From: Candidatus Solirubrobacter pratensis
GTDB lineage: Bacteria > Actinomycetota > Thermoleophilia > Solirubrobacterales > Solirubrobacteraceae
Assembly (NCBI RefSeq): GCF_000425945.1
Contig: NZ_KE384481.1
Span: forward strand, 248,001 to 312,000
DNA: 64,000 nt
Direction of reading: 5' to 3'
Shown here: positions 52,968-61,256 of the stretch, piece by piece
Numbering within the stretch: position 1 is the first letter of the stretch
How the letters are laid out: each line of letters begins with the position of its first letter
The notes under the pieces: model-generated
The model's database searches: none
What the model was told of the DNA's origin: nothing
The model's input: the letters and a program-made list of their open reading frames with translations, nothing else
Translations under genes and position numbers: made by a program

Positions 52968-53885
52968 ATGACGACTTCCAGCCCGCTCGCCGCCGCGCCC
53001 GAGGGCGTCGGCGTCCTCACCTTCGGCTCGCCGGCCACCCCGGCCACGCTGATCGACGGCGCGGCGCTCGCCGCCGCCGAGCGCGCGGCGGTCGCCGCCG
53101 ACGCCGCCAGCTTCCTGTTCCGCCACGGTCGCCGGCCGGGGCTGGCGACGGTGCTCGCCGGCGAGGACGCGGCGAGTCGCGTCTACGTCGCGAGCAAGCA
53201 CCGCGCGTGCGAGGAGGCCGGCGTCGAGTCCTTCCGCCACGAGCTGAGCGCGGACGCCTCGCGCGCCGAGGTGCTCGGCCTGATCGACGACCTCAACGCG
53301 GATCCGGCGGTCGACGGCATCCTGTGCCAGCTTCCGGTGCCCAGGCACCTCGACGGCGCCGATATCGCCGCGCGGGTCGCGCCGGGCAAGGACGTCGACG
53401 GCCTCAGCCCCGCGAGCGCCGGCGCGCTCGCCCTCGGCCTCCCCGGCCTGCGCCCGTGCACGCCGCTCGGCGTGATGCGCCTGCTGGAGTCCACCGGCCG
53501 GCGGCTGCGCGGCCTCAACGCGACCGTCGTGGGCGCGTCGGACCTCGTCGGCAAGCCGGTCGGCCAGCTGCTGCTGCAGGCCGGCGCGACCGTGACGCAG
53601 TGCCACATCGACACGCGCGACGTCGCCGGCGCCTGCCGCACGGCCGACGTGCTGATCGTCGCCGCCGGCGTCCCCGGGCTCGTGCGCGGCGACTGGATCA
53701 AGCCTGGCGCGATCGTGATCGACGTCGGCATCAACCGCCTCGCCTCCGGCCTCGTGGGCGACGTCGCGTTCCACGAGGCGACGGAGGTCGCCGGCTGGAT
53801 CACGCCGGTCCCGGGCGGCGTCGGGCCGATGACGATCGCCATGCTCCTGCAGAACACGCTGCAGGCCGCGTGGGGCCTGACCTGA
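52968..53885 (+). CDS. folD: Bifunctional methylenetetrahydrofolate dehydrogenase/cyclohydrolase
   Basis: A 305-residue FolD. The active-site Tyr/Lys pair is in SRVYVASKHRACEEAGV. The folate and NADP regions are VDGILCQLPVPRHLD, PGKDVDGL, GLRPCTPLGVM and ATVVGASDLVGKPVGQLLL, and the end is TPVPGGVGPMTIAMLLQNT. It interconverts 5,10-methylene- and 10-formyl-tetrahydrofolate. The N-terminal 25 residues are slightly longer than usual. GGAG lies right before the ATG at 52968. Confidence 0.95.
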   Translation: MTTSSPLAAAPEGVGVLTFGSPATPATLIDGAALAAAERAAVAADAASFLFRHGRRPGLATVLAGEDAASRVYVASKHRACEEAGVESFRHELSADASRAEVLGLIDDLNADPAVDGILCQLPVPRHLDGADIAARVAPGKDVDGLSPASAGALALGLPGLRPCTPLGVMRLLESTGRRLRGLNATVVGASDLVGKPVGQLLLQAGATVTQCHIDTRDVAGACRTADVLIVAAGVPGLVRGDWIKPGAIVIDVGINRLASGLVGDVAFHEATEVAGWITPVPGGVGPMTIAMLLQNTLQAAWGLT

Positions 53886-53888
53886 CGC

Positions 53889-54707
53889 TCAGATCTCGAA
53901 CACGCGCAGCAGGCGCTTCTCGTGCTCGGACTCGATCCGCGCGACCACCTCGACGTGGTCCTCGAGCCCGGAGCCGCGGAGCTTGGCGGCGAGCAGGTTG
54001 TCGACCTGGAAGACCCCGGCGGAGTTGTTCATGTCGATCTCGACGCGGACGAGCTTGCGCTCGCCGGGGATGATCCGCACCTCGTCGATCGCGGCCGCCG
54101 AGAGCGCGTGCATGTTGGGCAGCCGCTCGATCGCCACGCGGCTGCGCCCGTGCTCCATGTCGAGCGCGTCGGCGACCCGCACGACGCCCGCCTCGAGCGT
54201 GAGCGGGCGCCCGCCGCTGCGATGCCCGATGATCGCATGCTCGATCTCCGACGCCAGCACGGTCCGCTCCGGCTCGTCGTAGGCGGCGAGCAGGCCGTCG
54301 AGGTGGCGCAGCGCGAGGAAGAGGCTGAACGCCTCGTGGTCGACGCGGTGGATCGACATGCCGATGTCGTGCAGCAGGCAGCCGCCCGCGATCACGACCT
54401 CCGCGTCCTGCCCGCTCAGCCCGTAGCTCGCCTCCATCGCCGAGCGCACCCCGCGGCGGTGCAGCAGCCGGAACAGGTGCAGGGCACGGTTGAGCACGAT
54501 CTGCAGGTGCACCCACGAGTGATCGCTCATGTCCAGCCGGTCGGCGTTGACCTGCGAGACGTGCCAGCGCGCCTTCAACGACAGGTCCCCGTTCGCGGCC
54601 GCCAGGAAGGCGGCGAGCTTGGGGTTGCGCTCGCTCGGCGCATGGATGCGCATCGCGGCGACCGACTCACGCAACGTCAGTGTCGGTGTTGGTGTCTCTT
54701 CGCTCAT
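53889..54707 (-). CDS. HD-domain phosphohydrolase-like protein
   Basis: A 272-residue protein with an HD metal-binding motif: HSWVHLQIVLNRALHLFRLL (first His), LLHDIGMSIHRVDHE (HD pair) and EHAIIGHRSG, then VVRVADALDMEHGRSR with the last Asp. A ferredoxin-like C-terminal region follows (VRVEIDMNNSAGVFQVDNLLAAKLRG). The HD family hydrolyses nucleotides or phosphoesters; the substrate is unknown. It is divergent from the P-loop kinase, 20 bases apart, and its stop lies 3 bases from the folD stop. Confidence 0.83.
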   Translation of the reverse strand: MSEETPTPTLTLRESVAAMRIHAPSERNPKLAAFLAAANGDLSLKARWHVSQVNADRLDMSDHSWVHLQIVLNRALHLFRLLHRRGVRSAMEASYGLSGQDAEVVIAGGCLLHDIGMSIHRVDHEAFSLFLALRHLDGLLAAYDEPERTVLASEIEHAIIGHRSGGRPLTLEAGVVRVADALDMEHGRSRVAIERLPNMHALSAAAIDEVRIIPGERKLVRVEIDMNNSAGVFQVDNLLAAKLRGSGLEDHVEVVARIESEHEKRLLRVFEI

Positions 54708-54727
54708 CCTCAGAGATGATTGCCCGA

Positions 54728-55183
54728 ATGGAGGCCGTCGTGCTCTGCGGCGTCCAGGGGAGCGGCAAGACGACGCTCTACCGGGACCGATTCCTCGCCA
54801 CGCACGTGCGCGTGTCGATGGACCTGCTACGCACACGCGCGCGCGAGACGGCGTTCCTGTCGCTGTGCCTCGAGACGCGCCAGCCGTTCGTGGTCGACAA
54901 CACCAACCCGACCGTGGCCGACCGGGCGCGCTACGTCGCGCCGGCGCGCGAGGCCGGCTTCCGCGTGATCGGTTACGTCGTCGAAGTCGACGCGGCGGTG
55001 GCCGCGGCACGCAACGCCGCGCGCGCCGGCCGCGCGCGGATCCCGGATTCGGGGCTGCGGGGCACGACCGCGCGCTTCATCCGCCCGGCGCCCGACGAGG
55101 GCTTCGACGAGCTGTGGCATGCGACGGCCGGGCCCGAGGGGTGGCGGATCGAGCCGTTGCTGACGAGCGGGCGACTGTTCTGA
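54728..55183 (+). CDS. P-loop kinase (polynucleotide kinase-like)
   Basis: A 151-residue P-loop NTPase. Walker A is GVQGSGKTT at the N-terminus; VVDNTNPTVADRARYVAPAREAGFRVIGYVVEVD is typical of the polynucleotide-kinase/AAA_33 family (T4 Pnk-like). A basic stretch near the C-terminus forms the lid. It phosphorylates a small molecule or nucleic acid end. An in-frame ATG at 54716 would add four residues; 54728 is chosen as closest to the P-loop start. Confidence 0.8.
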   Translation: MEAVVLCGVQGSGKTTLYRDRFLATHVRVSMDLLRTRARETAFLSLCLETRQPFVVDNTNPTVADRARYVAPAREAGFRVIGYVVEVDAAVAAARNAARAGRARIPDSGLRGTTARFIRPAPDEGFDELWHATAGPEGWRIEPLLTSGRLF

Positions 55184-55226
55184 GCGCGCCGTCGCCGAGC
55201 GACTCGCCGCCTCGATCTCGGGCGAG

Positions 55227-56180
55227 CTAGAACAGGCTGGTCTGCGGGGGCGCGAGCGCCTCGTCGATCGCCGCGACCGTGTCGGCGCCGAGCGCGATCT
55301 CCGCCGCGGCGGCGTTCTCGCGCACCTGCTCGGGGCGCGAGGCGCCGATGATCGCCGACGCCACGTTGGGCTCGCGCAGCACCCACGCGAGCGCGAGCTG
55401 CGACGGCGTGTGGCCGGCCGCCTCGGCGACCGCGACGAAGCGCTGGACGCGCTCGAGCGTGGCGCGCTGGAGGAACTGGCCGATGAAGCGGCCCATGTCG
55501 CGCGAGCCGGCCCGGGTGTCCTGCGGCGGCCGCTCGCCCGGGCGGTACTTGCCGGTCAGCACGCCCTGCGCCAGCGGCGACCACACGACCTGGGAGATCC
55601 CATTGGCCGCGCACAGCGGGATCACCTCGGCCTCCGGATCGCGGTGCAGCGCCGAATACTGCGGCTGGCTGGAGACGAACCTTCGCACGCCCGGGATCGC
55701 CAGCGACTGGCGGATGCGCTCGACCGGCCACTCCGAGAACCCGATCGCACGCGCCTTGCCCTGCGCGACGATCTCGGTCAAGGCCTCCATCGTCTCCTCC
55801 AGCGGCGTGCTCTCGTCGTAGCGATGGCACTGGAAGAGGTCGACGTAGTCGGTGTTCAGCCGCCTCAACGAGGCGTCGAGCTGCTTGTGGACCTGCTCGC
55901 GCGACAGGCCGCGGTCGGTCGCCGACATCGCGAAGTAGGCCTTGGTGGCGAGCACGTACGAACCGCGCGGGTAGTCCGCCAGGATCTCTCCCCAGGCGCG
56001 CTCGGCGGTGCCGCGGCCGTACACGTTCGCCGTGTCGAAGAACGTGATCCCGGCGTCGAAGGCGGCGCGCGTGCACGCCTCGGTCTGCTCGCGGGCGACG
56101 CCGCCGGAGTAGGTCAGCCAGGATCCCAGTCCGATGGCGGACACCTCGATCGGAGAGTCACCGAGCGCTCTGTGCTGCAT
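55227..56180 (-). CDS. Aldo/keto reductase (voltage-gated potassium channel beta-subunit type)
   Basis: A 317-residue AKR. The catalytic tetrad is visible: FFDTANVYGRGTAERAWG (Asp, Tyr), VLATKAYF (Lys) and DLFQCHRYDE (His). The NADPH site has VVWSPLAQGVLTGKY and the C-terminal SAIIGASRPEQVRENA. It reduces aldehydes or ketones; the substrate is unknown. The ATG at 56180 gives the usual MQHRALGDSPIEVSAIGLG start. Confidence 0.92.
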   Translation of the reverse strand: MQHRALGDSPIEVSAIGLGSWLTYSGGVAREQTEACTRAAFDAGITFFDTANVYGRGTAERAWGEILADYPRGSYVLATKAYFAMSATDRGLSREQVHKQLDASLRRLNTDYVDLFQCHRYDESTPLEETMEALTEIVAQGKARAIGFSEWPVERIRQSLAIPGVRRFVSSQPQYSALHRDPEAEVIPLCAANGISQVVWSPLAQGVLTGKYRPGERPPQDTRAGSRDMGRFIGQFLQRATLERVQRFVAVAEAAGHTPSQLALAWVLREPNVASAIIGASRPEQVRENAAAAEIALGADTVAAIDEALAPPQTSLF

Positions 56181-56223
56181 GACGCAATCGTGGCACGCCC
56201 CGCGAGGAGCCGGCCCGCGCCGG

Positions 56224-56508
56224 CTACGTCGCCGGCGTGAGGATCGTCCGGTCCACCACGTAGCCGCCGAACGGCAGGACGGCGCCGAGCAGGACGAGGG
56301 CCGTCGTGCGCGAGCTCCAGCCCGCGAGGTCACGCACCGACAGCGCGATGAAGACATAGGCGAGGAAGAGGACGCCGTGGACCGGGCCGAGGATCGAGAC
56401 GCCGGCCCCGGAGTCCTCCGCGTGCTTGAAGTACGTGGCGACGAGCAGCGCGAGGAAGGTCGTCGCCTCGACGACGGCGACCACGCGCAGGGTTCGGAGC
56501 GAGTTCAT
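56224..56508 (-). CDS. DUF3817 membrane protein
   Basis: A 94-residue protein with three hydrophobic helices (VVAVVEATTFLALLVATYF, GPVHGVLFLAYVFIALSV, ALVLLGAVLPFGGYVVD). The EATTFLALL and GPVHG motifs are characteristic of DUF3817, small integral membrane proteins of actinobacteria without known function. An in-frame ATG at 56517 is possible; the second ATG gives the usual N-terminus. The divergent oxidoreductase starts 22 bases away. Confidence 0.85.
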   Translation of the reverse strand: MNSLRTLRVVAVVEATTFLALLVATYFKHAEDSGAGVSILGPVHGVLFLAYVFIALSVRDLAGWSSRTTALVLLGAVLPFGGYVVDRTILTPAT

Positions 56509-56530
56509 GCTCCCCATTCATACTGGGCGC

Positions 56531-58621
56531 ATGGATGTCCACGGCGCGTGCCCGCTCGACTGCCCTGACACCTGCAGCTGGATCGTCACGGTCGAAGACG
56601 GCCGCGCCACCCGCATGCGCGGCAACCGCGATCACCCGTTCACCCGCGGCGCGCTGTGCGCGAAGGTCAACCACTACCTCGAGCACACGCAGGCCGCGGA
56701 CCGGCTGCTGCACCCGCTGCGGCGGGTCGGCCGCAAGGGCGAAGGGCGGTTCGAGCGGATCTCGTGGGACGAGGCGCTGCACGAGATCGCCGAGCGGCTG
56801 CTCGCGGTCCGCGACGAGTACGGCGGCGAGGCGATCTGGCCGTTCCAGGGGACGGGGACGCTGGGCTACATCCAGGGTCTCGAGGGCCGCGCCGGTCAGC
56901 GGCTGTGGAACGTGCTCGGCGCGTCGCACCACGACATGACGATCTGCTCGATCGCCGGCGGCGTCGGCGCGCGCTACACGAACGGCACCAACACGGGGAT
57001 GGACCCCGAGACGTTCGCGCACTCGAAGCTGATCCTGCTGTGGGGCACGAACACGCTGACGAGCGGCCACCACCTGTGGAAGTTCATCAACGCGGCGAAG
57101 AAGGACGGGGCGCACCTGGTCGCGATCGACCCGCTGCGCACGCGCACCGCCGATCAGGCGCACGAGCACCTCGCCCCGCTACCCGGCACCGACACGGCGC
57201 TCGCGCTCGGGCTGCTGCACGTGGTGCTGGACGAGGGCGCCGAGGATCGCGAGTACCTGGCGGAGCGCACGCTCGGCTGGGAGGAGTTCCGGGAGCGCAT
57301 CCTCGAGTTCCCGCCCGACCGCGTCGCCGCGATCACGGGCCTGCCGCAGGAGCGCATCGTCGAGCTCGGCAGGCGGCTCGCGCACACGCGCCCGACCGGC
57401 ATCCGCGCCACGATGGGGATCCAGCGCCATGCCGGGGGCGGGATGGCGCTGCGCACGCTCAACGCGATCCCGGGCGTGACCGGCGACTGGCGCTACCCGG
57501 GCGGCGGCGTCTCCTACTCCACGAGCGGCTACTTCGGCGGCGATCGCGCGGCGCTGTGGCGCGACGACCTGCGCCCGGGTCCGGTCCGCTCGCTCGCCCA
57601 CACGAACATCGCCGCGAACCTGCTCGACGTCGACGACCCGCCCATCAAGGCGCTCGTGATCTACGGCGCCAACCCGCTGTCGAGCAACCCGGGCTCGGCC
57701 GGCGTCCGCAAGGGCCTCGAGCGCGAGGACCTCTTCACCGTCGTGATGGAGCAGTTCCCGACCGACACCGTCGACTACGCCGACATCGTCCTGCCCGCCA
57801 CGATGCAGACCGAGCACCTGGACCTGCACGAGGGCTACGGGCACATGTACCTGCTCCTCAACCAGCCCGCCGTCGAGCCGCCCGGCGAGGCGCTCTCGAC
57901 GACCGAGACGTTCCGCCGCCTGGCCCGCGCGATGGGGCTGCAGGACCCGTCGCTGTACGACTCCGACGAGCAGCTGATCCGCACGCTGCTCGGCTCAGGC
58001 CACCCGTCGCTGGAGGGCATCACGTACGAGCGCCTGCAGGCCGAGGGATGGGTGCGACTCAACTACGCGACGCCGTTCGTGCCCTTCGCCGACGGCTTCC
58101 CCACGCCGTCGGGCAAGCTCGAGCTCGTGTCGGAGAAGGCCGCCGCCGACGGCTACGGCCGGCTCCCGGGCTACACGCCGCCCGCCGAGGCGGCGACGCC
58201 GTCGAAGGAGTACCCGCTCGCCCTGCTCGCGCCCGCCTCGCACTGGTTCCTGAACTCGACGTTCGCCAACCACCCGGGCCTGCAGGCCCGCGCGGGCGGC
58301 CCCCGCATCGAGCTGCACCCCGACGACGCGGTGACCCGCGGCCTGCAGACGGGCGACGAGGCGCGCGTCTACAACGGCCGCGGCGAGTTCGTCGCCGCCG
58401 TCGAGGTCTCCGACCGCGTCCGCCCCGGCGTGGTCGCCTCCACCAAGGGCCACTGGCTCAAGCACGTCCGCGGCGGCGCGAACGCCAACGCGACGGTGCC
58501 CGAGCGCGACAGCGACATGGGCCGCGGCGCCGTCTTCCACGACAACGGCGTGCAGGTCGAGGCGGTGCCGGCGGCGGTCGCCACCGCGCGGCGCTCAGCA
58601 GCACAACTTGAAGACCTCTGA
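56531..58621 (+). CDS. Molybdopterin-dependent oxidoreductase, DMSO-reductase family
   Basis: A 696-residue catalytic subunit. The N-terminus holds a [4Fe-4S] site: CPLDCPDTCSW and GALCAK. The Mo-bisMGD domains follow (DEALHEIAERL, GGVGARYTNGTNTG, LWGTNTLTSGHHLW, IYGANPLSSNPG, MEQFPTDTVDYADIVLPATMQTEH). A C-terminal MoCo_binding domain has NSTFANHPG and GDEARVYNGRGEF. There is no twin-arginine signal, so the enzyme is cytoplasmic. It lacks neighbouring electron-transfer subunits. It resembles the anaerobic-dehydrogenase-like group found in aerobic actinobacteria; the substrate is unknown. Confidence 0.9.
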   Translation: MDVHGACPLDCPDTCSWIVTVEDGRATRMRGNRDHPFTRGALCAKVNHYLEHTQAADRLLHPLRRVGRKGEGRFERISWDEALHEIAERLLAVRDEYGGEAIWPFQGTGTLGYIQGLEGRAGQRLWNVLGASHHDMTICSIAGGVGARYTNGTNTGMDPETFAHSKLILLWGTNTLTSGHHLWKFINAAKKDGAHLVAIDPLRTRTADQAHEHLAPLPGTDTALALGLLHVVLDEGAEDREYLAERTLGWEEFRERILEFPPDRVAAITGLPQERIVELGRRLAHTRPTGIRATMGIQRHAGGGMALRTLNAIPGVTGDWRYPGGGVSYSTSGYFGGDRAALWRDDLRPGPVRSLAHTNIAANLLDVDDPPIKALVIYGANPLSSNPGSAGVRKGLEREDLFTVVMEQFPTDTVDYADIVLPATMQTEHLDLHEGYGHMYLLLNQPAVEPPGEALSTTETFRRLARAMGLQDPSLYDSDEQLIRTLLGSGHPSLEGITYERLQAEGWVRLNYATPFVPFADGFPTPSGKLELVSEKAAADGYGRLPGYTPPAEAATPSKEYPLALLAPASHWFLNSTFANHPGLQARAGGPRIELHPDDAVTRGLQTGDEARVYNGRGEFVAAVEVSDRVRPGVVASTKGHWLKHVRGGANANATVPERDSDMGRGAVFHDNGVQVEAVPAAVATARRSAAQLEDL

Positions 58622-58628
58622 GGCGTGG

Positions 58629-59642
58629 TCATGGCGTGAGCTCGCCGCACAGGCTCTGCTCCATCAGATCGCGCGCGTGCGACGTCAGCCGCATCGTGCT
58701 CAACAGGTAGACGAGCTTGGCCAGCGCGGCCTCGACGGTCATGTCGGCCCCGGAGATCACGCCCACGCGCAGCAGCGCCGAGCCGGTCGCGTAGGCGGTG
58801 AGGTCGACGGTCCCGCGCAGGCACTGCGTGCAGTCGACGATCACCACGCCGCGGGCGGTGGCGTCGGCGATCGCGCGCAGCAGCTCGGGGTCGTCGACCG
58901 GCGCGTTGCCGGCGCCGTAGGCCTCGAGCACGAGGCCCTGCAGCGGCTCGCGCAGCGCGTTGCGCATCAGCTCGGCCGACAGCCCGGGGAACAGCCGCAG
59001 CGCGCCCACCGACGCGTCGAGGCGCTGCGGCAGCGGGACCGGCTTCTCGGGCTGGACCGCGCTGTCGACGACCAGCCGGTCGACCGTGATGTCGATGCCC
59101 GCGTGCGCGAGCTGCGGGAAGTTCGGCGAGTCGAACGCATCGAAGCCCGTCGCGCTGACCTTCACCGACCGGCAGCCGCGCAGCAGCCGCCCGCCGAAGA
59201 ACAGCGAGACCTCCTGCACGGGCTCCTCGGCGGCGGCGATGATCAGCGCCGTCAGGAGGTTCTCGCGCGCGTCGGTGCGCAATTCGGCCAGCGGAATCTG
59301 CGAGCCCGTGAGCACGACCGGCAGGCGCAGCCCGCGCAGCATGAACGCCAGCGCGGACGCGGTGTAGGCCATCGTGTCGGTCCCGTGCAGCACGACGAAG
59401 CCGTCGTAGCGGTCCTTGCGACGCGCGATGATGCGCGCGATCTCGAGCCAGTCGCGCGGGCGGATGCTGGCCGAGTCCAGCAGCGGGTCGAGCTCGACGA
59501 GGTCGTAGTGGGCGACCTCGTGCAGCTCCGGCATCCCCTCCAGCAGGCTGCCGAGATAGCCCGGTTCCGGCGTGTAGCCGTTGGCGCTGCGCCGCATGCC
59601 GATCGTGCCGCCGGTGTGGATGATCGCTACGCGCCGGGGCAC
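58629..59642 (-). CDS. ansA: L-asparaginase, type I
   Basis: A 337-residue asparaginase. The two catalytic threonine motifs are IHTGGTIGM at the N-terminus and VVLHGTDTMAYTASALAFML. LTGSQIPLAELRTDARENLLTAL follows. The length, the absence of a signal peptide and the RTDARENL motif fit the cytoplasmic type I form. It hydrolyses asparagine to aspartate and ammonia. The GTG start at 59642 is 1 base from the SDR stop, so it is the third gene of a LysR-SDR-asparaginase transcript. Confidence 0.92.
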   Translation of the reverse strand: MPRRVAIIHTGGTIGMRRSANGYTPEPGYLGSLLEGMPELHEVAHYDLVELDPLLDSASIRPRDWLEIARIIARRKDRYDGFVVLHGTDTMAYTASALAFMLRGLRLPVVLTGSQIPLAELRTDARENLLTALIIAAAEEPVQEVSLFFGGRLLRGCRSVKVSATGFDAFDSPNFPQLAHAGIDITVDRLVVDSAVQPEKPVPLPQRLDASVGALRLFPGLSAELMRNALREPLQGLVLEAYGAGNAPVDDPELLRAIADATARGVVIVDCTQCLRGTVDLTAYATGSALLRVGVISGADMTVEAALAKLVYLLSTMRLTSHARDLMEQSLCGELTP

Positions 59643-59643
59643 G

Positions 59644-60306
59644 TCACCCGCGGCCGATGAACGGCATCTTGGTCGCCATGATCGTCATGAACTGCACGTT
59701 GGCGTCCAGCGGCAGGGCGGCCATCTGCGCGACCGCGCGCCCGACGTGCTCGACGTCCATGGTCGGCTCCGTCTGACCTTCGGTCATCGGCGTCGCGGCG
59801 TTGCCGACGTCGATCTGCCCGCAGGCGATGTCGTGCGCGCGGCCCTCGAGCGAGAGCGCCTTCGTGAGCCCCGTGATCGCGTGCTTGGTCGCCGTGTAGG
59901 CGACCGCGTAGGGCCGCGGGGCATGGGCGGCGATCGAGCCGTTGTTGATGATCCGCCCGCCGCGCCCGATCATCGCACGGAACGCCGCCTGGGCGCACAG
60001 GAACGCGCCGGTGAGGTTGATGTCGACGACGCGTTGCCAATCCTCCAGCGAGAGCTCCTCGATCGGCGCGGCGACTCCGATGCCGGCGTTGTTGAACAGC
60101 AGGTCCAGCGGCCCTGCGGCCTCGAACAGGGCGCTGACGGCCTGCGGGTCGGTGATGTCGGTCGGCACGATCCTCGCGCCGGGCAGCGTCTCGCGCAGCG
60201 CGTCCTCGCGCCGGCCGGCGAGCACGAGCTCCCAGCCGTCGGCGCGCAGCGCGCGGGCGGCGGCCCGGCCGATGCCCGAGCCGGCGCCCGTGACGACGGC
60301 GATCAC
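59644..60306 (-). CDS. Short-chain dehydrogenase/reductase
   Basis: A 220-residue classical SDR: nucleotide motif VVTGAGSGIGRAAA, NNAGIG, and catalytic Ser (NNGSIAAHAPRP) with YTATK (Tyr/Lys). The C-terminal part is short, as in YdfG/serine-dehydrogenase-like members; the substrate is unknown. The GTG overlaps the LysR stop by 4 bases (GTGA), so it is translated with the regulator. Confidence 0.88.
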   Translation of the reverse strand: MIAVVTGAGSGIGRAAARALRADGWELVLAGRREDALRETLPGARIVPTDITDPQAVSALFEAAGPLDLLFNNAGIGVAAPIEELSLEDWQRVVDINLTGAFLCAQAAFRAMIGRGGRIINNGSIAAHAPRPYAVAYTATKHAITGLTKALSLEGRAHDIACGQIDVGNAATPMTEGQTEPTMDVEHVGRAVAQMAALPLDANVQFMTIMATKMPFIGRG

Positions 60307-61199
60307 GCGCAGGCCTCGGCGGCGGCCTCGAGGAACTCGCGCGCGGCGGAGCTGAGCGTGCGCTCGCGGTGCCAGACGGCGATCAGCCGGCGTGCCGGGA
60401 GCTCCGGCAGCGGCAGCACGTCGATGCCGGGATCTCCGGCGTCGACGACCAGCTCCGGCACGATCGCCACCCCCTCCCCGCTCGCCACGAGCGCCTGGAT
60501 GATCGCGTTGTTGTCGAAGCGCGACCATGACTCGGGCGACACGCCGCTCGCGAGCATCTGCATCTCGATCGCCCGCGTGTGCCGGCAGCCGCGGATGCCG
60601 AGCAGCCGGCGGCCGCTGAGATCGCCGAGGCCGCGCTCGGCGGAGCCGGCGCGCGTGACCATCACGTAGGCGTCGTCGCACAGCTCGCGCACCGCGAACG
60701 GGCCGTCGGGGAGCGGGTAGGCGGCGAACGAGACGTCGACCTCGCCGCTCTCGACCGCGCCCAGCAGCGCCTCCCCGGACAGCGCCTCCTCGATGTGCAC
60801 CTCGACGCCGGGGCAGCGGGCGCGGAACGCGGACAGCACGCCGGGCAGCAGGCGCGCGCCGAAGCTCTGGAACGTCCGCACGGTGACCTCGCCGGTCTCG
60901 CCGCCGACGAGCGCGGCGACGTCGGCCTCGGCGGCTCGGACGCGCGCGAGCAGCGGCCGCGCGTGGGCGAGCACGACGCGGCCGGCGTCGGTCAGCTCGA
61001 GCGGCCGGCGGCCGCCGGGCGGGCGATGCAGGACGGGCGCGCCGACGATCCGCTCGAGCGCGCCGATCTGCTGGCTGACGGCGGACTGCGTGTAGCCGAG
61101 CTCGCGCGCGGCGGCGGAGAACGTCCCTTCGTCGACGACGGCGGCGAAGGCGCGGACGTGGCGGACCTCGAGCGCGCCCCACCCATCAGCGTTCCTCAT
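60303..61199 (-). CDS. LysR-family transcriptional regulator
   Basis: A 298-residue regulator. The N-terminal helix-turn-helix reads EVRHVRAFAAVVDEGTFSAAARELGYTQSAVSQQIGALE (residues 10-48). The C-terminal periplasmic-binding-like effector domain includes GEVTVRTFQSFGARLLPGVLSAFRARCPGVEVHIEE and NNAIIQALVASGEGVAIVPELVV. It is divergent from the amino acid permease and probably regulates it and the SDR-asparaginase genes behind it. The ATG at 61199 leaves 57 bases to the permease start. Confidence 0.93.
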   Translation of the reverse strand: MRNADGWGALEVRHVRAFAAVVDEGTFSAAARELGYTQSAVSQQIGALERIVGAPVLHRPPGGRRPLELTDAGRVVLAHARPLLARVRAAEADVAALVGGETGEVTVRTFQSFGARLLPGVLSAFRARCPGVEVHIEEALSGEALLGAVESGEVDVSFAAYPLPDGPFAVRELCDDAYVMVTRAGSAERGLGDLSGRRLLGIRGCRHTRAIEMQMLASGVSPESWSRFDNNAIIQALVASGEGVAIVPELVVDAGDPGIDVLPLPELPARRLIAVWHRERTLSSAAREFLEAAAEACA

Positions 61200-61256
61200 G
61201 GGTCGTGATGCTACCTCGAATTGCTCTTCTTGGTCGCCACCGCCAGGCTGACCGGC